Positions 22,303-33,349 of a DNA stretch of 64,000 nt are shown piece after piece. The translations under genes and the position numbers were made by a program. The notes beneath the pieces are model-generated. The model was given only the letters and a program-made list of their open reading frames with translations, was not told the DNA's origin and made no database searches. The first letter of the stretch is position 1; the number at the start of each line of letters is the position of its first letter. The stretch is from Petrosia ficiformis (taxonomy: Eukaryota; Porifera; Demospongiae; Haplosclerida; Petrosiidae), in assembly GCA_947044365.1 (NCBI GenBank), contig OX345636.1, forward strand, positions 24,399,466 to 24,463,465, given 5' to 3'.

Positions 22303-22840
22303 TTAAAAACATCTCGACGAAAAGACAGAAAACACACACTTACGAACACAACCTAATTTTAAACTTAATTTAATTTGAGTACTTAAATTACTTATATTGT
22401 CGAGGACCTCTCTTCTTGTTGGGCAAGGAACTAGAAATGTCCTAAATAACACAAATACAACTCATGACTAAAAATGTACCTCAGTGCTGCCGCAGTCACG
22501 TACTGCCGTTCCACCCACGAAGCCTCCTCTCTCTTATATCCTTCCCACAATATCAAGCATTCTTCCTTCCCCTATAATTATATATATATATATATAACAA
22601 GATTATAATTTTAGCAATAATTTCAGTAATGCGAAATTAGTCTTGCTGTATAACTATACAAATATTAAAATTCCTACTTTTTTCTTCCTGATTTCCACCA
22701 CTCTTTCTACGACGTATAGACCAGTACCTGGTCCCACATCATCTTCTCCAACTTCCAAAGTCCTCTCCTCCTCCAACCAGTGCACAGTAATACCCGCCTT
22801 CCCTTCCCTTCGCTGATCTTTTCGCCATACTCAAAAGAAG
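22303..22840 (-). CDS. Chromodomain protein, 5'-incomplete, three exons
   Basis: Minus-strand exons of about 22840-22678, 22571-22480 and 22441-22303 join in phase (GT-AG). The middle reads YVVERVVEIRKKK|GKEECLILWEGYKREEASWV, the chromodomain pattern (Y-V-V-E-R-V ... L-I-L-W-E-G-Y ... E-x-S-W-V-E). Aromatic positions for a methyl-lysine cage (Y, W, Y) are present. Ahead lies ITVHWLEEERTLEVGEDDVG, acidic. After the chromodomain come YVTAAALR and a tail. Chromodomains of this size occur at the end of gypsy-type integrases and in HP1-like host proteins. No integrase or start codon is visible upstream, so it may be a retroelement 3' remnant or a host gene with a missed first exon. Confidence 0.55.
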
Positions 22841-22849
22841 TTTTATTAT

Positions 22850-23042
22850 AAAAAGTATAAAAATATATAATAATTATATATAATAAATATATTATATATA
22901 TAATTATATAATTATAATTATACATAATAATATTTAATAGAGATGATTATAATTATTATTTATCAGTTACTATGGTAATTGTCCATCACTATGGTAATTA
23001 TCCACTGATGTCTGGATATTCAAAGTAAACAAACTTCCGTGT
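22850..23042. other. AT-rich spacer
   Basis: Dominated by TATATAATTATA-like sequence (22850-22930) and a short direct repeat, ACTATGGTAATT, at about 22968-22998. No gene seen. Confidence 0.4.
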
Positions 23043-23240
23043 CATGACATCGTTCAGCATTGCGATTTCTGGGGATGAACTTTATTTGAAAAAGCAAGAG
23101 TTGGCAAAAAGTGCAAACACATTCTTATCGTTGGCCCACCTTCTTCTGGAAAGTCAACAACGGCATTATGGATATAGCAACAATTAAAGTATACGAATAC
23201 GAAGGTAAAGACTATACCATTTTCAGGTGCAAACACAATG
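23043..23240 (+). pseudogene. P-loop NTPase N-terminal fragment
   Basis: ATG at about 23043 gives MTSFSIAISGDELYLK; one frame step later it reads KARVGKKCKHILIVGPPSSGKSTT in three parts: a basic lead, the beta strand HILIVG and the Walker A motif GPPSSGKST. It stops within ten residues (TAG after ALWI). Only the nucleotide-binding loop remains, so the family (kinase, STAND or replication-type ATPase) cannot be decided. Confidence 0.5.
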
Positions 23241-23327
23241 AAGAGTGAAGATAATTTGGCAGTGATATGCAATTACAACCTAGTTAAGACATCCAAACTA
23301 GAGGATTAAAAATCTCTACCTGCACCT

Positions 23328-23399
23328 GAAAGTGAATCTGTCTAAAAGAGGTGTGTTACTTGAAAGTGAATCTGTCTAAAAGAAGTGGGTTACTTGTAA
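23328..23399. repeat. Tandem 36-bp duplication
   Basis: TGAAAGTGAATCTGTCTAAA followed by AGAGGTGTGTTACT is repeated head to tail with two mismatches. Confidence 0.85.
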
Positions 23400-24395
23400 T
23401 TGCAGCTTCGGCTCTTTTCGAAGTACTACCTTTTGACAGCTTTGCACAAAGTTCAATCGTCAGGCATATAATCACTGGAATCGAAAAACTGTCTACAAGA
23501 GGGTTTGATTATGCCCAATCAAAAGAAATTAATACAGGATAGGTGTAAAGTTCCAGGTCTGCTATGAGAATATGTTTTAAAGCCATTTTGAAGATTTTGC
23601 ATCAAATTTGTACTTTGTAAAAGGCAATTTAGTTATTCTGAATGTTAATAGAAATAATCAAAACATTCAACCATTACAAAAACGTCTTGTCAACTGATGA
23701 AGAGTCAGCATTAAAATATTTATTTGAAGGTGTTGCAAGAAAATATTGAATTGATGATTCAGGAAAGTGAAAAACCAGAAAAGAATACAGTTAGATTGGA
23801 CCTACAGTTACTAGTTATACTACTGAAGCTAGTGATTATGCATGTGAAGATCTAGAGACAATTTCAACCAATAATAATGCATTAATCAAAAATTTAGAGT
23901 GGTTACAACCACAGGCAGTATCAAGATCAATTGCTATTACCAAACAGGTCATGGAATGTGCTAAATGTTTGCCTAATGTGATTCAAGCATTCGAGATGGC
24001 ACCATTAAAAAGAGAATGTACAGAGTACCTTTGCACTTCCATTAATAGTGACAATGACATTCTTGACAAGTACTGGGTAAATTGTCTCTGTAATCAAGAA
24101 TCCTGCCAATATGCCTCGCTTCCCTTTACTTTGTAAACTGGCTAAGGCACTGCTCATATTTTTTCACAGTAACGTAGATTCAGAGCGTCTCTTTTCTCAA
24201 TATAGTTTGAGTAAGACCAAACACAGGAATAGACTTAGTACGAAAATGATGAATGCACTACTTTGTATCAAGACAAATATCAAGTCTGATTGCTACAAGT
24301 TTTCACCCACCAAATCACTTTTACGAGCCTCCAAAAATCCTATTGGATCATTGAAAGACACAGCAGAACAATCAGACTCAGTTGTTAATGAATAA
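23400..24395 (+). pseudogene. hAT transposase pseudogene (C-terminal half)
   Basis: The reading passes through several frames: a weak region with TDEESALKYLFEGVARKY (near 23690), then AITKQVMECAKCLPNVIQAF (23930 on) and the hAT C-terminal dimerisation block LCKLAKALLIFFHSNVDSER followed by LFSQYSLSKTKHRNRLSTK (24127-24245), ending at TAA 24393. The Leu-rich, S-E-R, L-x-x-K-R-N-R-L pattern is the hallmark of Ac/hobo-type transposases. Frameshifts and stops occur near 23560, 23750 and 24100. No terminal inverted repeats found. Confidence 0.7.
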
Positions 24396-24635
24396 ACATT
24401 GTACTGATTAACTTTTAGTATAGTCAGACATGTATTCAGATAATTTTTTGTTAATGTAAGATAAAATCAGATTTTTTTTGCACAATGTTCAGATTTGCAT
24501 GTGAAAAAAGTTGGCAACACTGATCAGCATATATTACATGTTGACAGTAGATTTCCTAAAGACGTAGACTACCTTTTTGTAGCTCAGTATATAGTTCAAG
24601 CTAGGCAAATCCTGGATGATGCAAACAATTTTAAG
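24396..24635. other. Spacer 3' of the hAT pseudogene
   Basis: A minor open stretch (HVKKVGNTDQHILHVDSRFP, 24499 on) runs into the hairpin repeat. No recognised gene. Confidence 0.3.
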
Positions 24636-24871
24636 TATAATAAAAATATTTTCAATAAAAATGATAGAATATGTAGGGATGTCAAAACCCAAAAAGTATG
24701 TGAACAAGGTCGGCATGGGTAACAGCAAGAACAAAATTAAAGTAACCTATTCCTACATAAGTAAACGTCAATTTTGTTCCTGCTGTTACCGATCCCGACC
24801 TTGTTCACATACTTTTTGGGTTTTGACACCCTGCATATTCTATCATGAAAATGTTTTTATTATACTTGTTT
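24636..24871. repeat. Long foldback hairpin, arms of about 80-100 bp
   Basis: The left arm, about 24636-24737 (ATGATAGAATATGTAGGGAT ... GAACAAAATT), pairs with the right arm, about 24770-24871 (AATTTTGTTCCTGC ... ATATTCTATCAT), with few mismatches and a loop of about 32 nt. Outer bases (TATAATAAAAATATTTTC) also pair after a small bulge. This is the form of a palindromic miniature transposon or foldback element. If transcribed it would form a long duplex RNA. Confidence 0.85.
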
Positions 24872-26080
24872 TGACTCCTTTGAATAATAAATAACTTTAT
24901 ATTTTAATATTTTGACTCAATACTTTCACAGATTGCAATTAGTGAGAATTAAGTATCACAATATAAATGGAGTTTGTCTACAGAAGGTGTGAATAGAAGA
25001 GTGAAACGATGTGAACTAAAAAAACACAATGTGCAAACAATGATGAATATTTATGTTCATATATTGAGTACCTTTGTGTTTTGTATAAACATTATTATTC
25101 TTGTATTACTTTGTGATAATTATTATGTAGTTGTTATAATATTATGTATTATTTTTATTTATTTATAAATTATTCTGCTTCTAAATTGGGAAAAATAATA
25201 TGCATATAATATTTTTCAGTTATGTTGGTAATTTTGAAATGAACAACTTATTCAAGGATGTAATGACCTTCTTTTGATTTGTCAGCAGTCAGCCTCCTTT
25301 TAAAGCCATTCTAAAATGAAATAGCTCCATCCTTTCAATGCAGCTCTTATCTACAGGTATGTGATTCAGCTACCTCAAATTACGTCACATCTGCACTTAG
25401 GAATTGTTCGCTTTTTTTTGAAATGGGATGGTTTTTTCTCAATATATCTTGGCCGTGTGATTTTTTCCCCTCTATAATTATATATATATATATTATATAT
25501 ATACATGTATAATATATAATTATATATCTTGGCTGTATGATTGCTTTACAAATTATCAATAAACAATAGTATAAAATTTTCTTATAATTTATCCAAAATT
25601 TTTTAAAAATATTAACTATAGAAAGTTATGAATGTTTCCTCAATCTATGGGATGTTTTTTCTCAAAATATCTTGGCCGTATGCATGTATGAAACAGCATG
25701 AGGCTTCAAGCCCCCACCCCGAGTGCTATATATTTCCCGTACAGCACGAGCAAGACAGTGGTTTAACTGTTTTAGATGGCTACCAAGGAGAATTTTACTA
25801 TGAAATGATTTCTTTACAAATTTTTATTGTCATGGTTCAAAGGTCACGCATGTTACTGAGCATGCGCATAAAGTAGCACCAGAGAAATCTGAGAAGATGA
25901 GCTTAGCAAGCACTGTCAAGCAGAAATACAGAACAGCCATAGAGCACAAAGGATTGAAACAACAAAGATTAAGACTGTATAGTACTACTGCAAGGTAAAG
26001 ATCACTCTGCAGCATGCAAGACAACCTAATGCAAGTTGAAACAGCATGTTTTATAGTGCCAGTTTTGAAAAGTTGTTTAG
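24872..26080. other. AT-rich region without a convincing gene
   Basis: It holds a self-complementary AT block (25475-25535) and a direct repeat of TTTTTTCTCAATATATCTTGGCC near 25430 and 25660. The open stretches present (24974, 25628, and 25830 on the minus strand) lack domain features. The last 100 bp approach the start of the Helitron Rep sequence. Confidence 0.4.
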
Positions 26081-26087
26081 TATAATT

Positions 26088-28745
26088 GTGATGATTTTAA
26101 CAAGTTTCTCACCGATTCAATTTGTTTATGAAATTTATTCTAAATGGAGATGGTAAACCCATTGGTGAAATTCTGGATTACTTTTGGAGAATTGAGTTTC
26201 AGCAGAGAGGCTCTCCTCACATCCACTCTCTGTGGTGGGTGAAAGATGCTCCTAACCTACGTACTGTCGAAGGTAAGAGAGCTACACCAGAGTTCATTGA
26301 TAAATACATAACGTGTGGAGTACCAGTGATTGGTGAGGATGATGAATTAAGATCGCTAGTGATGAGAGTACAGAGACACACTCATACCCAAACATGCCGA
26401 AAACAAGGTCGATTCAGATGTAGATTTGATTTTCCAAAGAGAGCAAGTGCAACTACTCACTTGAAACGTAACAGGGATATCGGCAATAAAGCTAGATTCT
26501 ATGTTCTGAAAAGAGAACAGGGGGATGAATACATCAATCCTTACAATCCTTACAACCCTCACATTCTCAGAGCCTGGGGTGCCAACAAATGGTTGGCTCC
26601 GTCTACGGTGCTGCTCAGTACGTCTGCCATTATATGTGCAAAGACGAACCTCAGGAACTCAGACAGCTGATTTCTCGTAATCTAGAAAAGCTTCACGAAC
26701 ATTTTGCTGTTTGGTACACTACATCAAAGCCTCCTTCTACCTTTGGTACATCAACTAGAGCTCAGCCTAGGTACGAACTATAAGGTAATAGTGGATGGAT
26801 ATACTTGCGTAGAAAGCAAGCATGTCTTCGTGTGATTCCCAAAGCTAATGGTGACGACTACTACTACCACTTGCTTATGTGGTATTTGCCATAGCGTAAT
26901 GAAACTGTGGATCTCTTGGGTTTACATGCTACGGCTAAACAATCCTTTGTTTCCAACAATGATCGTCTCCTAGTACTTGGTGGTGACCAAGCTTCGTTTG
27001 CTGCAGAAGCTACATGTCAATTGAGGGCACTTAATCAGTTTGGTGACACTGTTTACGCCCCAATAGCTCCTAGTTCAGCTCACCGAAATATGGAGATGGA
27101 AAACGAAGGTGCTGGACCAGACCCAATTTATTATGATGAAGCGCTGTTAGCTGATAATCCTAGCAGTGCTTTAACTACTGATCAGCAAGGTGTTGGTGAA
27201 GTCAACTACTTGGCTTCTGATGATTACCTTGCTGATGCAGATGATGATCGCACTGTACGTGCTATGGGCCAAAGACGTATGACCGATGCAGATTACCACT
27301 GAAAGGTTGATAGAGTCACAACATTTAGCCTTTCAAAATGTTTTGAATTACACTACGGCTCGACACGAGTACCAGTTAGGCTTTTCATTACCGGCGCTGG
27401 TACTGGTAAGAGTCACGTAATTAGTGTAGTTCATGAGCACTTTGAACGTGGCGACAGATGTGCTTGTATGTTGATGGCTCCAACCGGAGTAGCTGCATTC
27501 AATATCAGATGTCTCCACAAAGCGCTCAACTTGCCTGTAGAGCATGGTAAAAGAACCACCTATCGCAAGTTAAGCGAGTGAGAGACTTCATGGTATGAGA
27601 CGTCTATGGAAGAGTGTCACCACGATCATCATTGATGAGATCAGTATGGTCTCATATCAGACACTCAACTTTGTTCACCAGAGATTGACTAAAATCAAAG
27701 GTACAAATGACACTAAAGTTCTCTTCAGAGATGTCAATGTCATTGCTGTTGGAGACTTCTTTCAAATACCACCTGTTAGAGACAAATTTATATTTCAGGA
27801 AGGTAATGGTTATAATCCTGGTTCTACCCAATATCTTCACAATGGTGGAGCTGACCATTAACATGAGACAGATGGGTGACAACACTTACTCTCAAGTACT
27901 GGGTAGAATTCGCACTGGACAGCAAACTCAAGACGATATCACTCTGCTCAGGACCCGTCTGACTTCTGGTATAGATACTCCAGTGGATATTGAACAGTCT
28001 GCATTCACAGATGCTCTGCGTTTGTTACCTTTGAAAGTCATAGTGGACGAATACAATACTCACAGGCGCAGGCGTTGACTGTGTTTGAATTCAAGGGTGA
28101 GCATTCAATTGTTGACTCCGATTCTGCTAGACAGAGTTACGGTGTCGTTCAACATGTTGATGTCCCAGAGAGACTCATCCCACCCGATGACAATGACTGT
28201 ACTGGTCTACCAAGAAGTCTGAAACTGGTGGTTGGTGCACAAGTCATGCTCCGAAGAAACATCCTCTGTGAAGATAGACTAGTGAATGGAGCTCGTGGAA
28301 TCGTGGTGGGATTTACTTGGCCTGATGGACAGCCAACACAGCCTGAAATTGGACAGCTACCTCAAAATGTTCTGGTCAAATTCCACGATACTCGCGTTGG
28401 TCGTATCAGCCGAGTGAGTGTTGAAGATGATGCAGCAGCTGTTCCAATTGAACCTGTGATGGCAAAATTTAATGGCCGAGAGGGAGTCATACTACAAAGG
28501 ACTCAACTACCTTTACTCCCTGTTGGGCTGCTGCTATTCACAAAGTACAAGGGTTATCTCTTGATGCTGCTGTGATTGACCTAGGTCCCGAAGTGTTTGA
28601 AGATGGCATGGCTTTTGTTGCTTTGAGTCATGTTCAGAACACTTGATGGTGTAGCTATAATTGATCTTGTATCCAGCAAAATCAAGTTGGCAACCAAAGA
28701 GATAGATCGGCTGAGAGGAGCTGATGTTCAAGATCATGAGGAGTA
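26088..28745 (+). pseudogene. Degenerate Helitron (Rep endonuclease plus Pif1-like helicase)
   Basis: The Rep part begins in mid-domain (FNKFLTDSICL), then FWRIEFQQRGSPHIHSLWWV, where H-I-H is the HUH metal site, and further on AAQYVCHYMCKDEP, in the region of the nucleophilic tyrosines. The helicase part shows FITGAGTGKSHVISVV (Walker A, 27379), LMAPTGVAAFNI, TTIIIDEISMVSYQTL (Walker B, 27619), VGDFFQIPPV (27748), TGLPRSLKLVVGAQVMLRRN (28201) and an AIHKVQGLSLDAAVI-like segment near 28530, with FVALSHV at 28614. At least six frameshifts or stops break it, including TAA at 26781, TGA at 27300 and frame changes near 27590, 27820, 28075 and 28520. The Rep N-terminus is missing and Helitron termini were not identified. 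Confidence 0.85.
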
Positions 28746-29650
28746 AATGTGTATGATAATAATTATTGTTGTGGTATATAATACATTTGTGCTTTTAATT
28801 ATAATCAGAGTTTGTTTAGTATTGTTATTATTGTACAATTATGTGTGTTATTAAAGCTGGACTTTAATATTGTATTTATCTGTACATATACATGTATTGA
28901 GCCTTATATATAATAATAATTATTTTTATACATGTTCTATTCTATTGTGTGTGGGATTTCCTAGTGGGCAGTGTATACCATCTATGTATACTCTGTGTAC
29001 ACTCTGTGTACATATTGATTGGTTGTATACCCCCTAGGGTCCCCTTCTTACATTCACTGTTTGCAACACACTTTGATCCCTGTCCCAATTAATTGGTGAT
29101 GGTGGATCCTCACTTTCTGTTCAGAAGGTGGGTGGCCTGGCATAAGGGACGCCTCCTCGTGGTCCAGGCTGGTAATTTCTACTTTTAATTAATGTAGAAG
29201 GCTAAAGGTCCCTTGAAGATTTCAAAATTTGTGGAAAATAAATGGTTAGTGTAATGGCACTTAATTAATGTATGATTGATAATAATAATTTTCCTTGTAA
29301 TTATAGTCTGAAAGATGTCAAACAACAATGCAATAATGTATTTTGAAAGGAACGATTGAGGAAACATTCATAACTTTCATATTTAAATTTTAAAAATTTT
29401 GATATAATTAAATTATAAGAAAAATTTTAAACTATTGTTTATTGATAATTAATTAATACATGCATGAATAAGGCAATACATAAACAGCCTGCTAATTAGT
29501 ACATAATAAACAAGTAAAATACTAGGTAGATGTAGTAAACAACTCCATTGGCGGGTAATAATATTTCATATCTTACTGCAATAAAATATAATCTTTATTA
29601 AATTTTTCATTGGTCAATTTGATATTGATCCTCAAAAGTGATCCTACCTG
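28746..29650. other. Non-coding AT-rich region
   Basis: Tandem TGTATACTCTGTGTACACT-like repeats occur near 28975-29015. The rest is AT-rich with no recognised gene. Confidence 0.4.
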
Positions 29651-29654
29651 CCAG

Positions 29655-29661
29655 TATAAAA
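29655..29661 (+). promoter_or_regulatory. TATA box candidate
   Basis: TATAAAA lies 32 bp before the ATG at 29693. This leaves room for only a very short 5' untranslated region, so it is a candidate only. Confidence 0.25.
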
Positions 29662-29692
29662 ACAGCATAAATTCTGGACTTCGAGGTATAGA

Positions 29693-30110
29693 ATGTCTCA
29701 ATTTGATGATAGTGGATTGATGGATCTTTCCCAAACTCCCTCTCCTATACGAGCTCCTCCTCCTCCTCCTCCACCTCCAGTAGTTCGCGAGCTACCTCCT
29801 CCTCCTCCACCCAAAAAAGGAAACCACAGGAATAGAAAGAGGAAACAAAACGGCGGTGAAAGGTCAAAGATTATAACTGTTAGTTAATAAGTAATTTATA
29901 TATATATAATAATAATAATTATATTCTTTGTTTTGTTTGCATACAGATTCAAGTAACTAAAGCAGGAGGGATCACAATAAAAAAAAACATTTAATTAAAA
30001 ATCAAAAAAAAAAAAAACTTATATATAATTATATATATAGGACGACAAGAAAGTGGAGGAGGAAAAGGAGGAAGGGGAGGAAGAGGAGGAGGACAAAGAA
30101 AAGTAATAAT
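29693..30110 (+). CDS. Proline-rich small protein with basic region, splicing uncertain
   Basis: ATG at 29693 opens MSQFDDSGLMDLSQTPSPIR, then two polyproline runs (PPPPPPPPVV and PPPPPPKKG) and a basic motif (NHRNRKRKQNGG). The single reading frame ends at TAA 29885-29887 after 64 residues. Candidate splice sites offer longer forms: GAAAG|GTCAAAG joined to TATAG|GACGACAAG (30039) continues into a Lys/Arg-rich tail (KWRRKRRKGRKRRRTKK), while another frame of that exon is Glu-rich. The plan resembles the gene at 21360. Polyproline suits SH3/WW/EVH1 partners, but function is unknown. Confidence 0.4.
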
Positions 30111-30163
30111 AATAAACAATTATTACTAACAAATAAAAACAGATTTTTAATAGTTATGTGTTT

Positions 30164-30733
30164 TGAGTCTTGCCAGCTTCTTGCTGCATACAATCTGGTT
30201 CAATTCTGTATCTTTTGGAAGCCACACCCACCCGGGGGTATAATTATTGGGCCTAAATGTTTTCACTGATAGTTTATTTTCAGAAACAAACCTAAACACG
30301 CCCCATGGGTGGTGGAGGGGCAGTGGGTGGGAAACTATGGCGGGGTAACTGTAGTTGCTCTCTGAGAAAGATCAGAGTTTGATAGTGCCTTGAAAGGTAG
30401 ATTTTATGATTTCACTGAAAAGCTACAGAATTCACCTTTCTTCAGCCTCTTGTAACTATAAAAGTAAAATGAATTTTCAGAAAACAGCTCTATTTGTTTT
30501 CTCAAAATGCATTGTACTTGGTGTACGCCATGATTGGTGGGTGTGGCTTTCTCGGTTTTGTACTTATTGTGATTGCAAAAATGGATATTTTATATACGTT
30601 TTATCAATTCCGGGACACTATAAAGGTGATTAGAAGACATGAAGGTTGCTATTACACCAGGTTAGAGTCATATTATATAATATTCTATTTTGAAACTGAT
30701 TGGAGTCGCATCCACCCACTCCCTAGTACCACC
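30164..30733. mobile_element. TTAA-flanked repeat, family A, copy 2 (5'-truncated)
   Basis: About 570 bp matching the 613-bp copy at 49755-50367 in the opposite orientation. The right terminus TCCCTAGTACCACC is followed by TTAA (30734-30737). The left terminus is missing; similarity starts at AGTCTTGCCAGCTTC. Open frames inside (30406-30760) are not conserved as proteins between copies. Confidence 0.88.
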
Positions 30734-33247
30734 TTAACAAAAATTATTATGTGCATTTAGTGAAATAGATTCACTGTATATTCTCTATAATATAGTATTT
30801 TAATGTCACAAAGTTGTTGTTCAAAGAATCAATATCTTTATCAACAGAAAGTGGACATGGATCAATTAACTTTGAGGGCTTACAAATAATGTGTTCAGTT
30901 AGAATTATGTACGAAACTTCGTAAGAGTGATAATGTAATATGAATGCAGAAGTGTACAGCCCTTGCGAAACTATATAAATATTATCTGTGTCAAGTACGA
31001 TGATGTCAATGATTTCGGCAAAAACAGGAAGGAGATTTGCTGAAACAATCACTGTTTGTCCCGGTTTATATGTAATACCATTAACTGTTACCCAGGAGAT
31101 GCTATAAGGAAATTATTATTGACAATTATTATTATAAAGTTTAAGTTACCTGTACACTTCATTTACTTCATTTTCATAAAGAGGTAGAAGAGAAGAATAT
31201 GGTAGGGAAAATAACAATTTATATGTAGCTGTGTATGGACAAACATAATTATAAAAAATTAGTCAGGTGGCTATAAGGTTGATATTTCATTTGAAGGGGC
31301 AAGATGGAATTTAATAAAGAGAAATATCTACATACCAATCCAATATTACATCCACCCTATGCTTATTACAATGTCAGTTACATCATTCTAAACTAACTGA
31401 TACCGATACTAAAAATAATGGCCAGTAATGGCCGATAATGACCAATTACCGATCTGATTATCGGTGCATCACTACACGTAGGCCCCAAAACCTTTACTAA
31501 TCAAGAACAGACTTTTCCTGAAATGGTTACATACACATTATCATTCGTTTGTATTCTTGGAAAAATAGCTGAACTTATCTTATGTTGATCAATTATATCA
31601 AAACCACTAAATAAGTATTAAAAAATAATCAATTCACAAAAATATTGTGACTTCTAACCAGGTCCTGTGGTAGGTTTACGTAGAAATGTAGCATCGGGAC
31701 ACGAGTTCCTATTGTAGCATACAGTATATTGGTGGTGTTCTGCTCGAGTTTTACACACATTCTTGAAGCATTTCATCTGAGAAGCAAGATCCTTGAAGTA
31801 ACTGTGCTTTTCTCTAACCTCATACACCATGCACGTACTAGCGGCCCACACCTACAATGGATATGTTACAAATTTTAAATCATATATGTACATAATTTAT
31901 GACAAGGAACAACCTCTGAATCCAGTCTGGATAATGCACCATGTAATGCATTTTAGGAAGTATATTGCAATTTGGATACAGATCCTTGAATGTACTATGG
32001 TGGTCGTCAATAGCAACACGGAAGTAGTCAATTGCATCAAGTGATATAACTGGCTGGTGCAAAGAGGTAATCTATAATTGTCAACAACAGAAGGAAATTC
32101 TTCCAATATGGGTCATCAACGGGAAAATGGTGGCCAATTATTAAAGGTAGTAATCTACCAAAACACCACCTTTGAGATGCTTATTAGAAATAAAAATACA
32201 ATACATAAGTATGAAATCACATAAAAAAAGAAACTAAATTACCTGTTTGTTTCAATGCATGATCTAAAGAATGCATCGTTCTTGGAGAGATCAGGGAAGG
32301 CTTGTTACGTACATCAGTTAAGCCATACAGAAATGACTGGATAATGTAATTCAAATCACTGAGAGAGATGGCTTTCCGCTGAATGAGCACTTTGAATAGT
32401 TCTTTAATTTCATATTGAAGACAGCCTTCTAGCACATCGTGCATAATATCTGGCACAAGACCCTCAGAAACATGGAAGTATATAGATTGGTGAAAAACAG
32501 AGTCGGAAAATATCCCAAAAGTTGACTCAATGTGCCTTCTTGTATGAGGAGATGATAACGCATCAGTGTGGTACTTGTGAGTGATACGATTACGAGGTTG
32601 GAATTCATGAGCACTAAACTAATTAATAGACACTACCATAAACAAATTAAACAAATTGTTTGTAGGCTTACCTTTGTTTCCATATCTTTATTTGTAGCCA
32701 TACAGTTATGGCACTTTCTTGTGTGCAGATGCAAGAGATTTGTATTCTCCAAGATACTGACTCGCTAAATTATCTCCTGGAACAAGGGTCAACGTACCAT
32801 AGAATTTTAGCTGTTGTTGCTCAATAGTGATTGTCAGACCTTTCTGCATAAATAACATAAGATACTTGCACATGCACAAGTATACATTAATATTAGGGGA
32901 AAAGATTTGAAGGTTTCAGTGCTAAGTCCAAAAAAATTGAAAATACATATTTTTTGTTCAAAATGTTTATCAGGTATTGTATTATTCTTTCTCTAAAGCT
33001 TTTGGTCTAAAAATCTTCAGATCTTTACTTCTAAGTGTTTTTATTCATGATTATAACACTAAAGGGTAGATTTTAATGTTATACGCGGTGGGCGTGGCCA
33101 CGTAATGTGGGCGTCGCCGTGTGTTTTGCTACGCGGTAGATGTTCAGCTTAGTGATGGGCGATACCAGAAATTTCCATTTCGATACGATACCAAGTAGTT
33201 TGGGATTGAGTATCGATAGTATCGAGTATTGGAAAACTGCACATGTT

Positions 33248-33279
33248 CAGTAACACGTGGCCACTGCCACGTGTTACTG
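33248..33279. repeat. Palindrome with two CACGTG E-boxes
   Basis: CAGTAACACGTGGC, CACT, GCCACGTGTTACTG: a perfect 14-bp inverted repeat with a 4-bp spacer. Flanks extend it imperfectly (ACTGCACATGTT / AGCATGCACAGT). Just upstream (33152 on) is a TAGTGATGGGCGATACC-type hAT-like terminus, so this may be part of a miniature element rather than a regulatory site. Confidence 0.7.
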
Positions 33280-33349
33280 AGCATGCACAGTTCTCCACAC
33301 TGGCCTGAGGACTTCAAAAAAATTAATTATAATCAAAGTTTATTAACCG

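Noticed and set aside
30406..30760. Plus-strand ORFs in family A repeat, and their minus counterparts at 49746-50133
   Set aside because: Not conserved as protein between the four copies; the DNA repeat explains the similarity.
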